From contig CALWUI010000020.1 of NCBI GenBank assembly GCA_944384705.1, forward strand, positions 1 through 64,000: 64,000 bases of DNA, in the 5' to 3' direction. The DNA comes from an uncultured Clostridia bacterium. Lineage in GTDB: Bacteria > Bacillota > Clostridia > Oscillospirales > Acutalibacteraceae. Position numbers and translations under genes: made by a program. Shown one piece after another: positions 32,893 through 42,084 of this stretch. How positions within the stretch are numbered: position 1 is the stretch's first letter; each line of letters starts with the position of its first letter. The notes beneath the pieces are model-generated. The model was not told where the DNA came from. It searched no databases and worked only from the letters and a program-made list of their open reading frames with translations.

Positions 32893-33408
32893 ATGTCTTC
32901 GATTTATAAGTGGATTCGATTTTTTGCTTATATGTTAGAAATTCTATCATTTTCTATAGTTGAACAAATTCCTAATTTAATCCCTAGTGTAAATAATGTT
33001 AAACCAATAATTTTATTGCCTATTGCTATAATGATCGCGCTGTTTGAAGGCCAAAAAGTTGGACTTGTTTTTGGATTTATAGTTGGACTCTTTATAGATA
33101 TAGGTGCAACAGGTACAATTGGTTTTAACGCTGCAGCGATGACTTGTTTGGGATTTTTAGTAGGAAATACCGCACAAAAAATTATAAAATTTAATTTGAT
33201 TACATCTATTGCTTTTGTAATTGCCTTTACTACTGCTTTTTATATACTGCATTTTGTTTTTAAATTTTTATTGCAGGGCTACTCGGATGTAGTTTATACT
33301 TTTTTAAACCATTATATTATAGGAATGCTTTATACTGTAGCGATTTCTCCATTTGTTTACTTTTTTAATAAGGCTTTGGCGGTTAACATTAAGGATAGAG
33401 AACAATAA
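32893..33408 (+). CDS. mreD: Rod shape-determining protein MreD
   Basis: A 171-residue integral membrane protein with about five hydrophobic spans (including IILLPIAIMIALFEG and GLVFGFIVGLFIDIGATGTIG). The GLxxDI-like motif FIDIGATG is typical. ATG at 32893 has taaggagag upstream; the frame extends earlier through the hairpin repeat, which is unlikely to be coding. mrdA follows 14 bases later. Confidence 0.9.
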   Translation: MSSIYKWIRFFAYMLEILSFSIVEQIPNLIPSVNNVKPIILLPIAIMIALFEGQKVGLVFGFIVGLFIDIGATGTIGFNAAAMTCLGFLVGNTAQKIIKFNLITSIAFVIAFTTAFYILHFVFKFLLQGYSDVVYTFLNHYIIGMLYTVAISPFVYFFNKALAVNIKDREQ

Positions 33409-33422
33409 AAGGGTGAAAAAGT

Positions 33423-35402
33423 ATGAATTTAAAAGAAAAGTCACGATATATTCTTTGTGGTGTTTTGATCGTTTCTATTTTTTCTTGCTATGTTGCAAGA
33501 TTAGTAGATTGGCAAATTGTTAATGGAGAAGCATACAGAGAGCGCGCCAACCGTAGTAGTATATACAAAAATAAAACAGACGCTTTGCGTGGAGAAATCC
33601 TCGATGTTAATGGTGTTGGTTTTGTAGAAAATCTTACAGGATATAAAATATTTCTGGATAGATTTGCTTTGCCGGCCGAAAAAGAAAATCAGACAATCTT
33701 AGACTTAATTGCACTGCTAAAATTAAAAAATGAGTCATTTATAGATGAGCTCCCGATAAAATTAACTTCTGCTGGCCAGTTTGAATTTGAAGAGGAAAAA
33801 GAAAAAGAAATTAGAGAACTAAAAGGTAAAAATAGACTTAATCTTAATTCATATTCTACGGCAGACGAATGTATGGAAAAATTGGCTAAAAAGTATAATT
33901 GTGAAAATTTTGAGCCTAAAATAAAACGTGACCTTGTCAGTGTGAAATATAATATGGATGTTAACGGTTACTACGACTCGATGGCTAGTTCTTATGTGTT
34001 TGCCGACGATATTAGCCCGGAGCTTTTGATGATTGTTTCTGAAAAATTTCAGGATAATCAAGGGGTAAGAATAGGTCTTTCTGCTAAGCGAAAACCTGTT
34101 AATTCTGATTTGGCTCCGCATATTATTGGTTCTGTTGGAAAAATCTCTGAAGAACAATATGAATCTCTCAAAGATAAAGGCTACACTTTAGCAGATATTG
34201 TGGGCAAAAGCGGTATCGAATCTGCTATGGAAGAATATTTGCGTGGAGCTGCCGGAGAAAAAAAAGTCGAAGTTGCAAAAGATGGTTCGGTTTTGCATAC
34301 ACCAAACGCTAAAGAAGCAAAACCCGGTAACACAATATACTTGACTATTGATTCCAGACTTCAAAAAGCAGCAAATGAGTCTCTTGAAAAGGCTGTGCGG
34401 TCTTCTGGTCAGCACGACTGCGTTGCTGGAGGCGTGGTAGCTTTGAGTGTTAAAGACTTTTCGGTTTTGGCGGCAGCAACATACCCTAGCTACGACTTAG
34501 CTAAATTAAGTGAACCTGGATATTACTCTCAGCTGGCTAAAGATAAAGCAAACCCTCTATTTAACCGAGCGTTTCAAGGTGCTTTTGCTCCGGGATCAAT
34601 ATTTAAACCTTTAGTCGCTTGCGGAGCTCTAGAAGAGGGCGTTTTGACGCCAGAAGACAAGGTCAGATGTGTAGGTATTTATCACTATCCGGGACATAAC
34701 TTTACAACCAAATGTTTAGGAGTCCATGGTAATGCGGATTTAAATTATGCTATGGCTAAATCTTGCAATGTTTATTTTTCGGAAGTTGGTAGGCGCTTAG
34801 GCATAGAAAATATGAATCTATATTCAAAAAGATTTGGTCTTGGCGTTAAAACAGGTATAGAGTTAACCGAAACCGCTGGAGTTTTGGCTGGACCAGAATA
34901 TAGTAAATCGATTGGCTCAAGATGGAGTAATTTGGTTACTATAAAGGCTGCAATTGGTCAATCTGATAATCAGTTTTCTCCGTTGCAGTTGGCAACTTAT
35001 GTGGCAACTATTGCGAGTGGTGGAAATCGATATCGGACGCACCTTATAAGAAAGATTACAGATTATCGCAGAGAAAATATTATTATGGAGAATAACCCAG
35101 AAGCTCCAGAACTTATTGAAACATCAGGAGTTTCGCAAGAACACCTTAATATGATCAAAAATGCTATGCGGCAAGTTGTACTTTCGGGAACAGCTACAAA
35201 TTTTAATGATTATATTGTGCCAATAGCTGCAAAAACCGGTACGGCCCAAAATAGTGGCTCCGACCATACCACTTTTATTTGCTTTGCACCGTACGAAAAT
35301 CCAGAGATAGCTATTGGAGTGGTTATTGAGCACGGCGTTAAGGGCATGATATCTAAAATTGTAGCAAAAGATATTATGGACGCTTACTTTTCTTCGCAAT
35401 GA
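33423..35402 (+). CDS. mrdA: Penicillin-binding protein 2 (elongasome transpeptidase)
   Basis: A 659-residue class B PBP that cross-links peptidoglycan during elongation. One N-terminal transmembrane helix (about 9-28) and a pedestal domain precede the transpeptidase: S-x-x-K in PGSIFKPL, S-x-N in KSCNVYF, and K-T-G in AKTGTAQ. It closes the mre operon, so shape filament genes and synthase are co-expressed. Could equally be named pbpA/pbp2; the cognate RodA is not in the window. Confidence 0.95.
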   Translation: MNLKEKSRYILCGVLIVSIFSCYVARLVDWQIVNGEAYRERANRSSIYKNKTDALRGEILDVNGVGFVENLTGYKIFLDRFALPAEKENQTILDLIALLKLKNESFIDELPIKLTSAGQFEFEEEKEKEIRELKGKNRLNLNSYSTADECMEKLAKKYNCENFEPKIKRDLVSVKYNMDVNGYYDSMASSYVFADDISPELLMIVSEKFQDNQGVRIGLSAKRKPVNSDLAPHIIGSVGKISEEQYESLKDKGYTLADIVGKSGIESAMEEYLRGAAGEKKVEVAKDGSVLHTPNAKEAKPGNTIYLTIDSRLQKAANESLEKAVRSSGQHDCVAGGVVALSVKDFSVLAAATYPSYDLAKLSEPGYYSQLAKDKANPLFNRAFQGAFAPGSIFKPLVACGALEEGVLTPEDKVRCVGIYHYPGHNFTTKCLGVHGNADLNYAMAKSCNVYFSEVGRRLGIENMNLYSKRFGLGVKTGIELTETAGVLAGPEYSKSIGSRWSNLVTIKAAIGQSDNQFSPLQLATYVATIASGGNRYRTHLIRKITDYRRENIIMENNPEAPELIETSGVSQEHLNMIKNAMRQVVLSGTATNFNDYIVPIAAKTGTAQNSGSDHTTFICFAPYENPEIAIGVVIEHGVKGMISKIVAKDIMDAYFSSQ

Positions 35403-35495
35403 TATGTTTAATATATTTTTGTAAAAAAATAGTTGATTTTTACCTTAATTGGGGTGTATAATTATTCTGTTAGTTGTAAATTTTTGCATTTTTTC

Positions 35496-35524
35496 TTGAA
35501 TTCCGTTTGTATTTGTGATATAAT
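35496..35524 (+). promoter_or_regulatory. Promoter upstream of mgsA
   Basis: TTGAAT (35496-35501), a 17-base spacer and TATAAT (35519-35524), about 100 bases before mgsA. The remaining 226-base gap has no other clear signal. Confidence 0.65.
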
Positions 35525-35628
35525 CTTTCTTATGAGTTTTTTGTCTACCATATATGTTGTAGGCTTTAAATATATTTGTTTTGTATACGCTTTGTGTGTG
35601 CTTTTATATTTATTAGGAGTGAATTTTT

Positions 35629-36033
35629 ATGAACATTGCGCTTATTGCTCACGACGCTAAAAAAGAATTAATGGTACAGTTTTGTATTGCTTATTCGGGA
35701 ATTTTGAATAAACATAATCTGTGCGCTACTGGGATCACTGGAAAGATGATTTCTGAGTCTACTGGGCTTAAAATTCAAAAATTTTTAAGCGGATCTCAGG
35801 GAGGTATGCAGCAAATTGCTGCTAGAATTGCTTGTAACGAGGTTGATATGTTACTGTTTTTTAGAGATCCTATGAAGCAAAACACTATGGACGCTAATGA
35901 CGAGAGTTTACTTCGTCTTTGCGATATGCATGGTATACCGTTGGCTACGAATATTGCTACGGCTGAGGTTTTAATTCATGGACTCGATAGAGGCGACCTT
36001 GAGTGGAGAAATGTTGTTAGCCCTCATAACTAG
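35629..36033 (+). CDS. mgsA: Methylglyoxal synthase
   Basis: A 134-residue enzyme that converts dihydroxyacetone phosphate to methylglyoxal, relieving phosphate shortage and sugar-phosphate overload. The start NIALIAHDAKKELMVQF and the motifs SGSQGGMQQIAARI and LLFFRDPM (catalytic Asp) match the family over full length. Site ttaggag precedes the ATG. Its own promoter and terminator make it monocistronic. Confidence 0.95.
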   Translation: MNIALIAHDAKKELMVQFCIAYSGILNKHNLCATGITGKMISESTGLKIQKFLSGSQGGMQQIAARIACNEVDMLLFFRDPMKQNTMDANDESLLRLCDMHGIPLATNIATAEVLIHGLDRGDLEWRNVVSPHN

Positions 36034-36050
36034 TTTGTAATACATATTTT

Positions 36051-36082
36051 AACCGACAAGCCCTTTTTGTCGGTTATTTTTT
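36051..36082 (+). terminator. Terminator after mgsA
   Basis: AACCGACAA (36051-36059) pairs with TTGTCGGTT (36067-36075), followed by ATTTTTTAATTT. Confidence 0.88.
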
Positions 36083-36110
36083 AATTTATTTTGATTTAAG
36101 GGGACTTTTT

Positions 36111-37388
36111 ATGAATTTATTGACAAAAGCTGCACGTGGTACGCAGGATGTTTTGCCAGCAGATAGCTATAAATGGCAGTTTGTTCAGGATATTATGCTT
36201 AAAGAAGCAGAATTATATGGATTTAAAGAGATTCGAACTCCTGCATTTGAGCACACTGAACTTTTTGACAGAGGTGTTGGAGATGACACGGATATCGTTC
36301 AAAAAGAAATGTACACATTCAATGATAAAGCCGGCCGCTCACTAACACTAAAGCCAGAAGGTACAGTTGCTGCGGTTAGAGCTGTGCTTGAGCATGGTTT
36401 ATTAAATGATGGAATCCCTTTAAAGTTGACTTATATTACACCTTGCTATAGATATGAAAAGCCTCAATCAGGAAGATATAGAGAGTTTTTTCAGTTTGGG
36501 GTAGAGACTTTTGGAGCAGCGTCTCCGGCGGCAGATGCAGAAATTATCTGCTTGGCAACTACTTTATTTGAGCGTTTGGGAATATCAAATCTATCTCTAG
36601 AGATTAATTCTATTGGCTGTCCGGAATGTCGGCAGGCTTATAGGGGTGCGTTAAAAAAATTTTTTGAGAAGCATCGTGAGAAACTTTGCTCGACTTGTAC
36701 CGATAGACTTGAAAAAAATCCAATGAGAATAGTGGATTGCAAAAATCTTGAATGCCAAAAAATCGTGGAAGATGCACCCAATATTATCGATTTTTTATGC
36801 GAAGATTGTGAGCAACACTTTAAGGACGTGAAAAATTATTTGAGCGAATCCAAGATCGATTATAAGATTAATCCTAAAATTGTTCGTGGGCTTGATTATT
36901 ATACTAGAACGGTTTTTGAGTTTGTTTCGAGTTCGGATTCTAATAGAAGTTTGGTCTGCGGTGGTGGAGGAAGATACGACGGATTAATTGAGGAAATTGG
37001 TGGACCGGCTACACCTGCAGTTGGATTTGGAATAGGAATAGAACGGCTGATCCTCTTAATGCAGTCGCAGGGAATAGAAATTCCAAAACCTAAACGCTGC
37101 GATATATTTATTGCCACGGCAGATAAAACTGCGCAGACAAAAGCTCTGCATTTAGCAAAAACATTGCGAGAATCCTCTTTTTATGCGGAAATTGATATTG
37201 TAGAGAGAAGCCTTAAAACTCAGCTTAAATACGCTGACAAAATTAATGCAAAATTTTTGCTGGTTCTGGGAGAGAAAGAATTCTCAGAAAAAAAAGCCGA
37301 GATGAAAAATATGGCTTCAGGAGAAAAATTTATAATAAATCTAGATAATGACTTTTTAACTAAAACTAAAAATATTTTATCAGATTAA
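36111..37388 (+). CDS. hisS: Histidyl-tRNA synthetase
   Basis: A 425-residue class II synthetase. Motif 2 (YRYEKPQSGRYREFFQFG), the histidine motif LDYYTRTVFE, and motif 3 GFGIGIERLIL are clear; the C-terminal anticodon domain covers about 330-425. Full length. A ribosome site (aagggga) precedes the ATG. No T-box leader is present in the 77 bases upstream. aspS, which often follows hisS in Firmicutes, is absent. Confidence 0.97.
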   Translation: MNLLTKAARGTQDVLPADSYKWQFVQDIMLKEAELYGFKEIRTPAFEHTELFDRGVGDDTDIVQKEMYTFNDKAGRSLTLKPEGTVAAVRAVLEHGLLNDGIPLKLTYITPCYRYEKPQSGRYREFFQFGVETFGAASPAADAEIICLATTLFERLGISNLSLEINSIGCPECRQAYRGALKKFFEKHREKLCSTCTDRLEKNPMRIVDCKNLECQKIVEDAPNIIDFLCEDCEQHFKDVKNYLSESKIDYKINPKIVRGLDYYTRTVFEFVSSSDSNRSLVCGGGGRYDGLIEEIGGPATPAVGFGIGIERLILLMQSQGIEIPKPKRCDIFIATADKTAQTKALHLAKTLRESSFYAEIDIVERSLKTQLKYADKINAKFLLVLGEKEFSEKKAEMKNMASGEKFIINLDNDFLTKTKNILSD

Positions 37389-37397
37389 TTTAAGAAA

Positions 37398-37428
37398 AAA
37401 TCCATCTTGCAATTAGCTCGATGGATTT
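37398..37428. terminator. Bidirectional terminator between hisS and iscU
   Basis: AAATCCATC (37398-37406) pairs with GATGGATTT (37420-37428). A run of A upstream and T-rich sequence downstream allow use from both sides. Confidence 0.75.
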
Positions 37429-37475
37429 AATAATTTATTTTATTAGTCGATAACGCTGTGAAGTTAATCTACGTT

Positions 37476-37919
37476 TTATTCTACACAATTGCAATTTCCA
37501 TGCTCATGGTCACAACATGGAATCTCACCGACAATTAGGGAAGGATCGATTCCTTTTTTAGTGTAATAATCTGCAATTGCAGATTTTATTGCCTGCTCGG
37601 CCAGAACAGAACAGTGAATCTTTACTGGAGGCAAGCCATCCAGAGCTTCCATAACGGCCTTGTTTGTGAGCTTTAGAGCATCGTCGATAGTTTTTCCTTT
37701 TATAAGTTCTGTAGCCATAGAGCTGGTTGCAATTGCTGCTCCACAGCCAAATGTTTTAAACTTTACATCTGTTATGACATTATCTTTAACTTTAATATAC
37801 ATCTTCATAATATCGCCACATTTTGGATTACCTACTTCTCCAATACCGTCGGCATCTGGCATTTCGCCAACATTTCTTGGGTTAGCAAAATGATCCATAA
37901 CTTTTTCACTGTATGACAT
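37476..37919 (-). CDS. iscU: Iron-sulfur cluster scaffold protein IscU/NifU type
   Basis: A 147-residue scaffold on which Fe-S clusters are built from sulfur supplied by the cysteine desulfurase. The three ligand Cys are in GNPKCGD, FGCGAAIA and IHCSVLAEQAI. The C terminus adds a Cys/His-rich tail (CCDHEHGNCNC) beyond the usual fold. ATG at 37919 is preferred because aaaggag lies nine bases upstream. It follows the desulfurase gene by 24 bases. Confidence 0.95.
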   Translation of the reverse strand: MSYSEKVMDHFANPRNVGEMPDADGIGEVGNPKCGDIMKMYIKVKDNVITDVKFKTFGCGAAIATSSMATELIKGKTIDDALKLTNKAVMEALDGLPPVKIHCSVLAEQAIKSAIADYYTKKGIDPSLIVGEIPCCDHEHGNCNCVE

Positions 37920-37943
37920 AAAAATCACTCCTTTTTATAAAAA

Positions 37944-39125
37944 TTATCTTGCTTTTGCAACAATTTTCTCCCATAGCGGAGACATACTTCTCAATTTTTC
38001 TACAATAGGCGGCAAGACTTCGAGAATATAGTCAACTTCATCCATTGAATTTTCATCGCTAAGCGAGAGCCTTAATGAGCCATGAGCAATTTCGTGTGGT
38101 AATCCTATTGCCAACAAAACATGACTTGGATCGAGCGAACCAGAAGTGCATGCAGAGCCAGATGATGCGCATATTCCTTTTGCATCCAACATCAAAAGCA
38201 AAGATTCTCCTTCTATACCGCTAAAGCTAATATTTACGTTACCGGCTAGTCTTTTGGTTCTATGCCCATTTAGTCGAGAATAATCAATTTTTAAGAGATT
38301 TTCTATAAGTTTATCGCGCATAGCAATTAATTTTTCTTCACGTTTAATCATTCCATCGCAGGCAGATTTTAATGCTGCTGCCATACCAACTATTCCGGCA
38401 ACGTTTTCTGTTCCGGCTCGACGACTTCGCTCTTGAGCTCCGCCTTCAATAAGTCGTTCAAGAGCGACTCCACGCCGCACGTACAGCGCTCCAACACCTT
38501 TAGGTCCATGAAATTTGTGAGCCGAGAGAGACAACATATCGATATTTTGCTCATTTACATCAATTTTAATATTGCCTACAGCTTGCACTGCGTCTGTATG
38601 AAAAAGAACTTTATGTTTGCGGCAGACTTCCCCAATTTCTTTAATAGGCTGAATGGTTCCGATCTCGTTATTTGCATACATAATGGTAACAAGAGCGGTT
38701 TTATCGGTAATAGCCTGCTCAAGTTCTTTTACACGAATAATTCCATCCTCGTGAACGTCCAGATAAGTAACCGAAAATCCTTCTCTCTCGAGAGCCTGAA
38801 CCGTATGCAAAACAGCATGATGTTCGAACTTAGATGTAATTATATGATTTTTTCCTTTTTTTATTAAATTATGAGCAACGCCCTTAATAGCCCAGTTATC
38901 GGACTCACTACCACAGGACGTGAAAAAAATTTCATTAGCATTAGCGCCCAAACAGTTTGCAATAGTTTCTCTTGCATCCTCTATGGCCTTTTTTGCTGTC
39001 TGTCCTATTGAATAAATACTTGAAGGATTACCAAAGTGCGTCTCATAAAAAGGCAGCATAGCATTTAGTGCAAGTTTAGAAACAGAAGTAGTTGCAGCGT
39101 TATCTACGTATATAATTCTCTCCAT
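37944..39125 (-). CDS. iscS: Cysteine desulfurase IscS/NifS type
   Basis: A 393-residue PLP enzyme that takes sulfur from cysteine. The N terminus [11 protein letters not shown], the PLP-lysine motif [12 protein letters not shown] and the active Cys in [11 protein letters not shown] are present. ATG at 39125 (MERIIYVDN) has gaaggtga upstream; a longer frame would add five residues. The pair iscS-iscU without an Rrf2 regulator is the simple clostridial system. It also supplies sulfur for tRNA thiolation. Confidence 0.96.
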   Translation of the reverse strand: MERIIYVDNAATTSVSKLALNAMLPFYETHFGNPSSIYSIGQTAKKAIEDARETIANCLGANANEIFFTSCGSESDNWAIKGVAHNLIKKGKNHIITSKFEHHAVLHTVQALEREGFSVTYLDVHEDGIIRVKELEQAITDKTALVTIMYANNEIGTIQPIKEIGEVCRKHKVLFHTDAVQAVGNIKIDVNEQNIDMLSLSAHKFHGPKGVGALYVRRGVALERLIEGGAQERSRRAGTENVAGIVGMAAALKSACDGMIKREEKLIAMRDKLIENLLKIDYSRLNGHRTKRLAGNVNISFSGIEGESLLLMLDAKGICASSGSACTSGSLDPSHVLLAIGLPHEIAHGSLRLSLSDENSMDEVDYILEVLPPIVEKLRSMSPLWEKIVAKAR

Positions 39126-39194
39126 AAGAGTCACCTTCACAAAAATTTATTTATTAAGAATATTATACAACTATAAAATATTTTGTGCAAGAGA

Positions 39195-39689
39195 CTAAAG
39201 AGACATCGAATTAGCCTTAGATGCTGCAGATACAGCTAATTTGTCGCAACGTTCGTTTTCAGGATGTCCAGCGTGACCTTTGACCCAAATCATTGTTAAA
39301 TGATGTTTATCGATAAGAGTTAGGAGTTCATCCCACAGATCCGAATTAAGTGCAGGAGATTTATCTGCCTTTCGCCAAGCATTGCTTTGCCATTTTTTAG
39401 CCCAACCTTTTAAAATTGCGTCGCATAAATATTTTGAGTCGCTATAAATGCGAACTTCACATGGCTCTTTGAGTAATTTAAGTGCTTCTATAACTGCAAT
39501 AAGTTCCATGCGATTATTTGTGGTGTTTGCTTGGCCTCCAGAAATTTCTTTTTCGAGCCCATTGTAACGTAAAATTGCTCCCCAGCCCCCAGGACCAGGA
39601 TTTCCTAAACAGGAACCATCGGTAAAAATATCAACCTTTTTCAAATATTCTGTACGTCTAACTGGCAAAGTTATACTTATTAGGCGCAC
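39195..39689 (-). CDS. rnhA: Ribonuclease HI
   Basis: A nuclease that cuts RNA in RNA-DNA hybrids. Acidic active-site residues are in [27 protein letters not shown], and IYSDSKYL; the C-terminal [14 protein letters not shown] gives the last His and Asp. GTG at 39689 is assumed from the site agagagg; this adds about 16 residues before the usual start, which would be the TTG at 39644 ([10 protein letters not shown]) but has no ribosome site. The start is therefore uncertain; the body is certain. Confidence 0.92.
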   Translation of the reverse strand: MRLISITLPVRRTEYLKKVDIFTDGSCLGNPGPGGWGAILRYNGLEKEISGGQANTTNNRMELIAVIEALKLLKEPCEVRIYSDSKYLCDAILKGWAKKWQSNAWRKADKSPALNSDLWDELLTLIDKHHLTMIWVKGHAGHPENERCDKLAVSAASKANSMSL

Positions 39690-39828
39690 ATACACCTCTC
39701 TTTTTAAGAATAAATTATTTAATATTATATCAGCAAAATGAGGTTATATCAACCAAACAAATTATTTTTGAATGACTACTATTGTACTTTTTGTAAATAA
39801 TATCAGCATCAGCTTATATATGTTTTGC

Positions 39829-39858
39829 TTGACAGGCATATAATCAAAATGTTAAAAT
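39829..39858 (+). promoter_or_regulatory. Promoter of the rnj operon
   Basis: TTGACA (39829-39834), an 18-base spacer and TAAAAT (39853-39858). It implies a leader of about 190 bases before rnj, the longest in the window. The remaining 39690-39828 stretch shows no coding signal. Confidence 0.6.
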
Positions 39859-39961
39859 TACAATAATATTAAGTGGTCGGTTTTGGTAATGGATTTGTTT
39901 TTTTAATCTGTTACTCTGTTTTATTTTTAATTATAAAATTTGTTGTTTTATATTCGCTTTA

Positions 39962-39983
39962 TCTCCGGCACCGTTTGCGGAGA
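39962..39983 (+). promoter_or_regulatory. Hairpin in the rnj leader
   Basis: TCTCCG (39962-39967) and CGGAGA (39978-39983) pair around a 10-base loop containing GCACCG. It is the only GC-rich part of the leader. It could protect or control rnj mRNA; no T run follows. Confidence 0.4.
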
Positions 39984-40054
39984 GTTATCTTATTTATTTA
40001 AGTTTTTTGTAATTAAAATGATAAATATTTATGTTTTGGAGGTATTTTTTTATA

Positions 40055-42058
40055 ATGATAAATCAAAAAGAAAATTTAAATGGAGCTAGAGCTTTGCCAG
40101 TTGCTCCTAAAAAACAGCATCCTTCTCGAATGATTAATAAACAAGCTGATCAAATTTTGTCGGCTAAAAGTGTGCCTGCAGAGAGCAAGATTAATAACAG
40201 TGTAAAAAAAAGTAAATCCACAGACCCTAAAAAAACTGCTGGCGGTCCCCAAAAAATTGCAGAAAAAAAAGCTTCTTCTAATAAAAACAATAATAATCAA
40301 AAACAAAATGTGAATAGCAAAAAGAAAACTTCTAATGGTTCAAACAATAACTTGAGGAAAAATTCTGCAAGAAGATATTCTAGCAAACAAAAAGCAAATA
40401 TGCCTTCGATAAGAGTAGCGTTTTTGGGCGGACTTAACGAGATTGGCAAAAATGTTACGGTTTTTGAGTGCGAGGGAGACATGTTTGTTCTCGATTGCGG
40501 AATGACTTTTCCGGATGGCGATATGCTTGGCGTGGACCTTGTGATTCCGGACTTTTCTTATATTGAAAAAAATGTCGAAAAAGTAAAAGGAATAGTAATT
40601 ACTCATGGTCACGAGGATCATATCGGAGCATTGCCTTATTTGTTAAAAAGGGTTAATATTCCAATTTATGGCACGTCATTTACTATTGGTTTGATTGAGG
40701 GCAAGCTAAAAGAACATAATCTGCTTAATAAAGCAAAGTTGAATGTGGTTAAAGCAGGTCAAAAAGTAAAACTTGGTTGTATGCAGGTCGAATTTATTCA
40801 CGTTAACCACTCGATTCCGGATGCTGTGGGAGTTGCTATTTATTCTCCGGCAGGAACGCTTGTGCATACGGGAGACTTTAAAATAGATTGTACTCCGCTT
40901 CAGGGAGAGATGATTGATCTTGGTCGATTCGCACAAGTTGGTGCAGAGGGTGTGTTGGCTTTTTTTGCTGACTCTACTAATGCCGAACGTGCTGGATATA
41001 CGACTACTGAACAAAAAGTTATGGCTTCGTTTGAAAAACTTTTTAGACGTGCAGAGAATAACCGAATTATTATAGCTTCTTTTGCTTCGAATATTGCAAG
41101 AATTCAGCAGATTATAAATTGTGCTGCAAAGTACGACAGAAAAGTTGCGTTTTCGGGCAGAAGCATGATAAGTTATATGGATGTTGCAGGCGAACTTGGC
41201 TTCCTTAATATTCCAGATGGTGTTATAATAGATATAGACCTTTTGAATAAATATCCAAAAGAAAAAACTGTTTTATTAACCACTGGGAGCCAGGGAGAGC
41301 CTATGTCGGCGTTAACTAGAATGGCTTACTCGGATCATAAAAAAGTTGAGGTGGGGCCAGATGACTTTATTATAATTTCTGCTAACCCAATTCCTGGCAA
41401 CGAAAAAATGATTGGAGCGGTTGTTAATGAGCTTTTAAAAAAAGGCTGTACTGTGGTTTATGAGTCTATGTATGAAGTGCATGTTTCGGGTCATGCTTGT
41501 CAGGAAGAATTAAAAATAATGCACGGAATTGTTAAACCTAAGTACTTTATTCCCGTTCATGGAGAACAAAAACATCTGAGACACCACGCGCAATTGGCTA
41601 AAAATATGGGTATGAAAGATTCGAATATTTTTATTGGTGATATTGGAGATATTGTCGAAATTAACCAGAATTATATGAAACCTCTTGGGAAAGTGCCTGC
41701 TGGCAGGGTTTTAGTCGATGGACTGGGAATCGGCGATGTTGGCAGCATTGTTTTGAGAGATAGAAAACATTTGGCACAGGACGGTTTAATAGTGGTTGTT
41801 TGCACTATTGATTTTTCTAATGGGTATATTGTTTCGGGTCCGGATATTGTTTCGCGTGGGTTTGTTTATGTTCGGGAGTCGGAACCATTAATGGAATCTG
41901 CAAAAAATAAAGTTACTCGGGTTTTAGAAGAGTGCAAGAGAGACGGGGTCCGTGAATGGGGTCTATTAAAAACAAAGATTAGAGATGAATTATCAAAATT
42001 TTTCTATGAGCAGACAAAAAGAAGTCCGATGATTTTGCCAATAATTATGGAAGTATAG
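40055..42058 (+). CDS. rnj: Ribonuclease J with long basic N-terminal extension
   Basis: About 667 residues. The first 110 or so form a low-complexity Lys/Asn/Ser-rich extension. The metallo-beta-lactamase core starts at MPSIRVAFLGGLNEIG with the metal motif THGHEDHIGALPY, and the beta-CASP domain includes ASFASNIARIQQI; a C-terminal domain ends the protein. RNase J is the 5' exonuclease/endonuclease of mRNA decay and rRNA processing. ATG at 40055 has tttggaggt upstream. The extension may mediate RNA or partner binding, and similar ones occur in related Clostridia. Confidence 0.94.
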   Translation: MINQKENLNGARALPVAPKKQHPSRMINKQADQILSAKSVPAESKINNSVKKSKSTDPKKTAGGPQKIAEKKASSNKNNNNQKQNVNSKKKTSNGSNNNLRKNSARRYSSKQKANMPSIRVAFLGGLNEIGKNVTVFECEGDMFVLDCGMTFPDGDMLGVDLVIPDFSYIEKNVEKVKGIVITHGHEDHIGALPYLLKRVNIPIYGTSFTIGLIEGKLKEHNLLNKAKLNVVKAGQKVKLGCMQVEFIHVNHSIPDAVGVAIYSPAGTLVHTGDFKIDCTPLQGEMIDLGRFAQVGAEGVLAFFADSTNAERAGYTTTEQKVMASFEKLFRRAENNRIIIASFASNIARIQQIINCAAKYDRKVAFSGRSMISYMDVAGELGFLNIPDGVIIDIDLLNKYPKEKTVLLTTGSQGEPMSALTRMAYSDHKKVEVGPDDFIIISANPIPGNEKMIGAVVNELLKKGCTVVYESMYEVHVSGHACQEELKIMHGIVKPKYFIPVHGEQKHLRHHAQLAKNMGMKDSNIFIGDIGDIVEINQNYMKPLGKVPAGRVLVDGLGIGDVGSIVLRDRKHLAQDGLIVVVCTIDFSNGYIVSGPDIVSRGFVYVRESEPLMESAKNKVTRVLEECKRDGVREWGLLKTKIRDELSKFFYEQTKRSPMILPIIMEV

Positions 42059-42084
42059 TTTTTTGCTTTTGCGGAGGTGCTTCT

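Noticed and set aside
36034-36110. T-box leader before hisS
   Set aside because: Only 77 bases are available and they hold the mgsA terminator; no T-box sequence is seen.
40076-41014. Long reverse-strand frames opposite rnj, and similar frames opposite other housekeeping genes
   Set aside because: They are shadows of well-supported genes and lack ribosome sites and recognisable domains.
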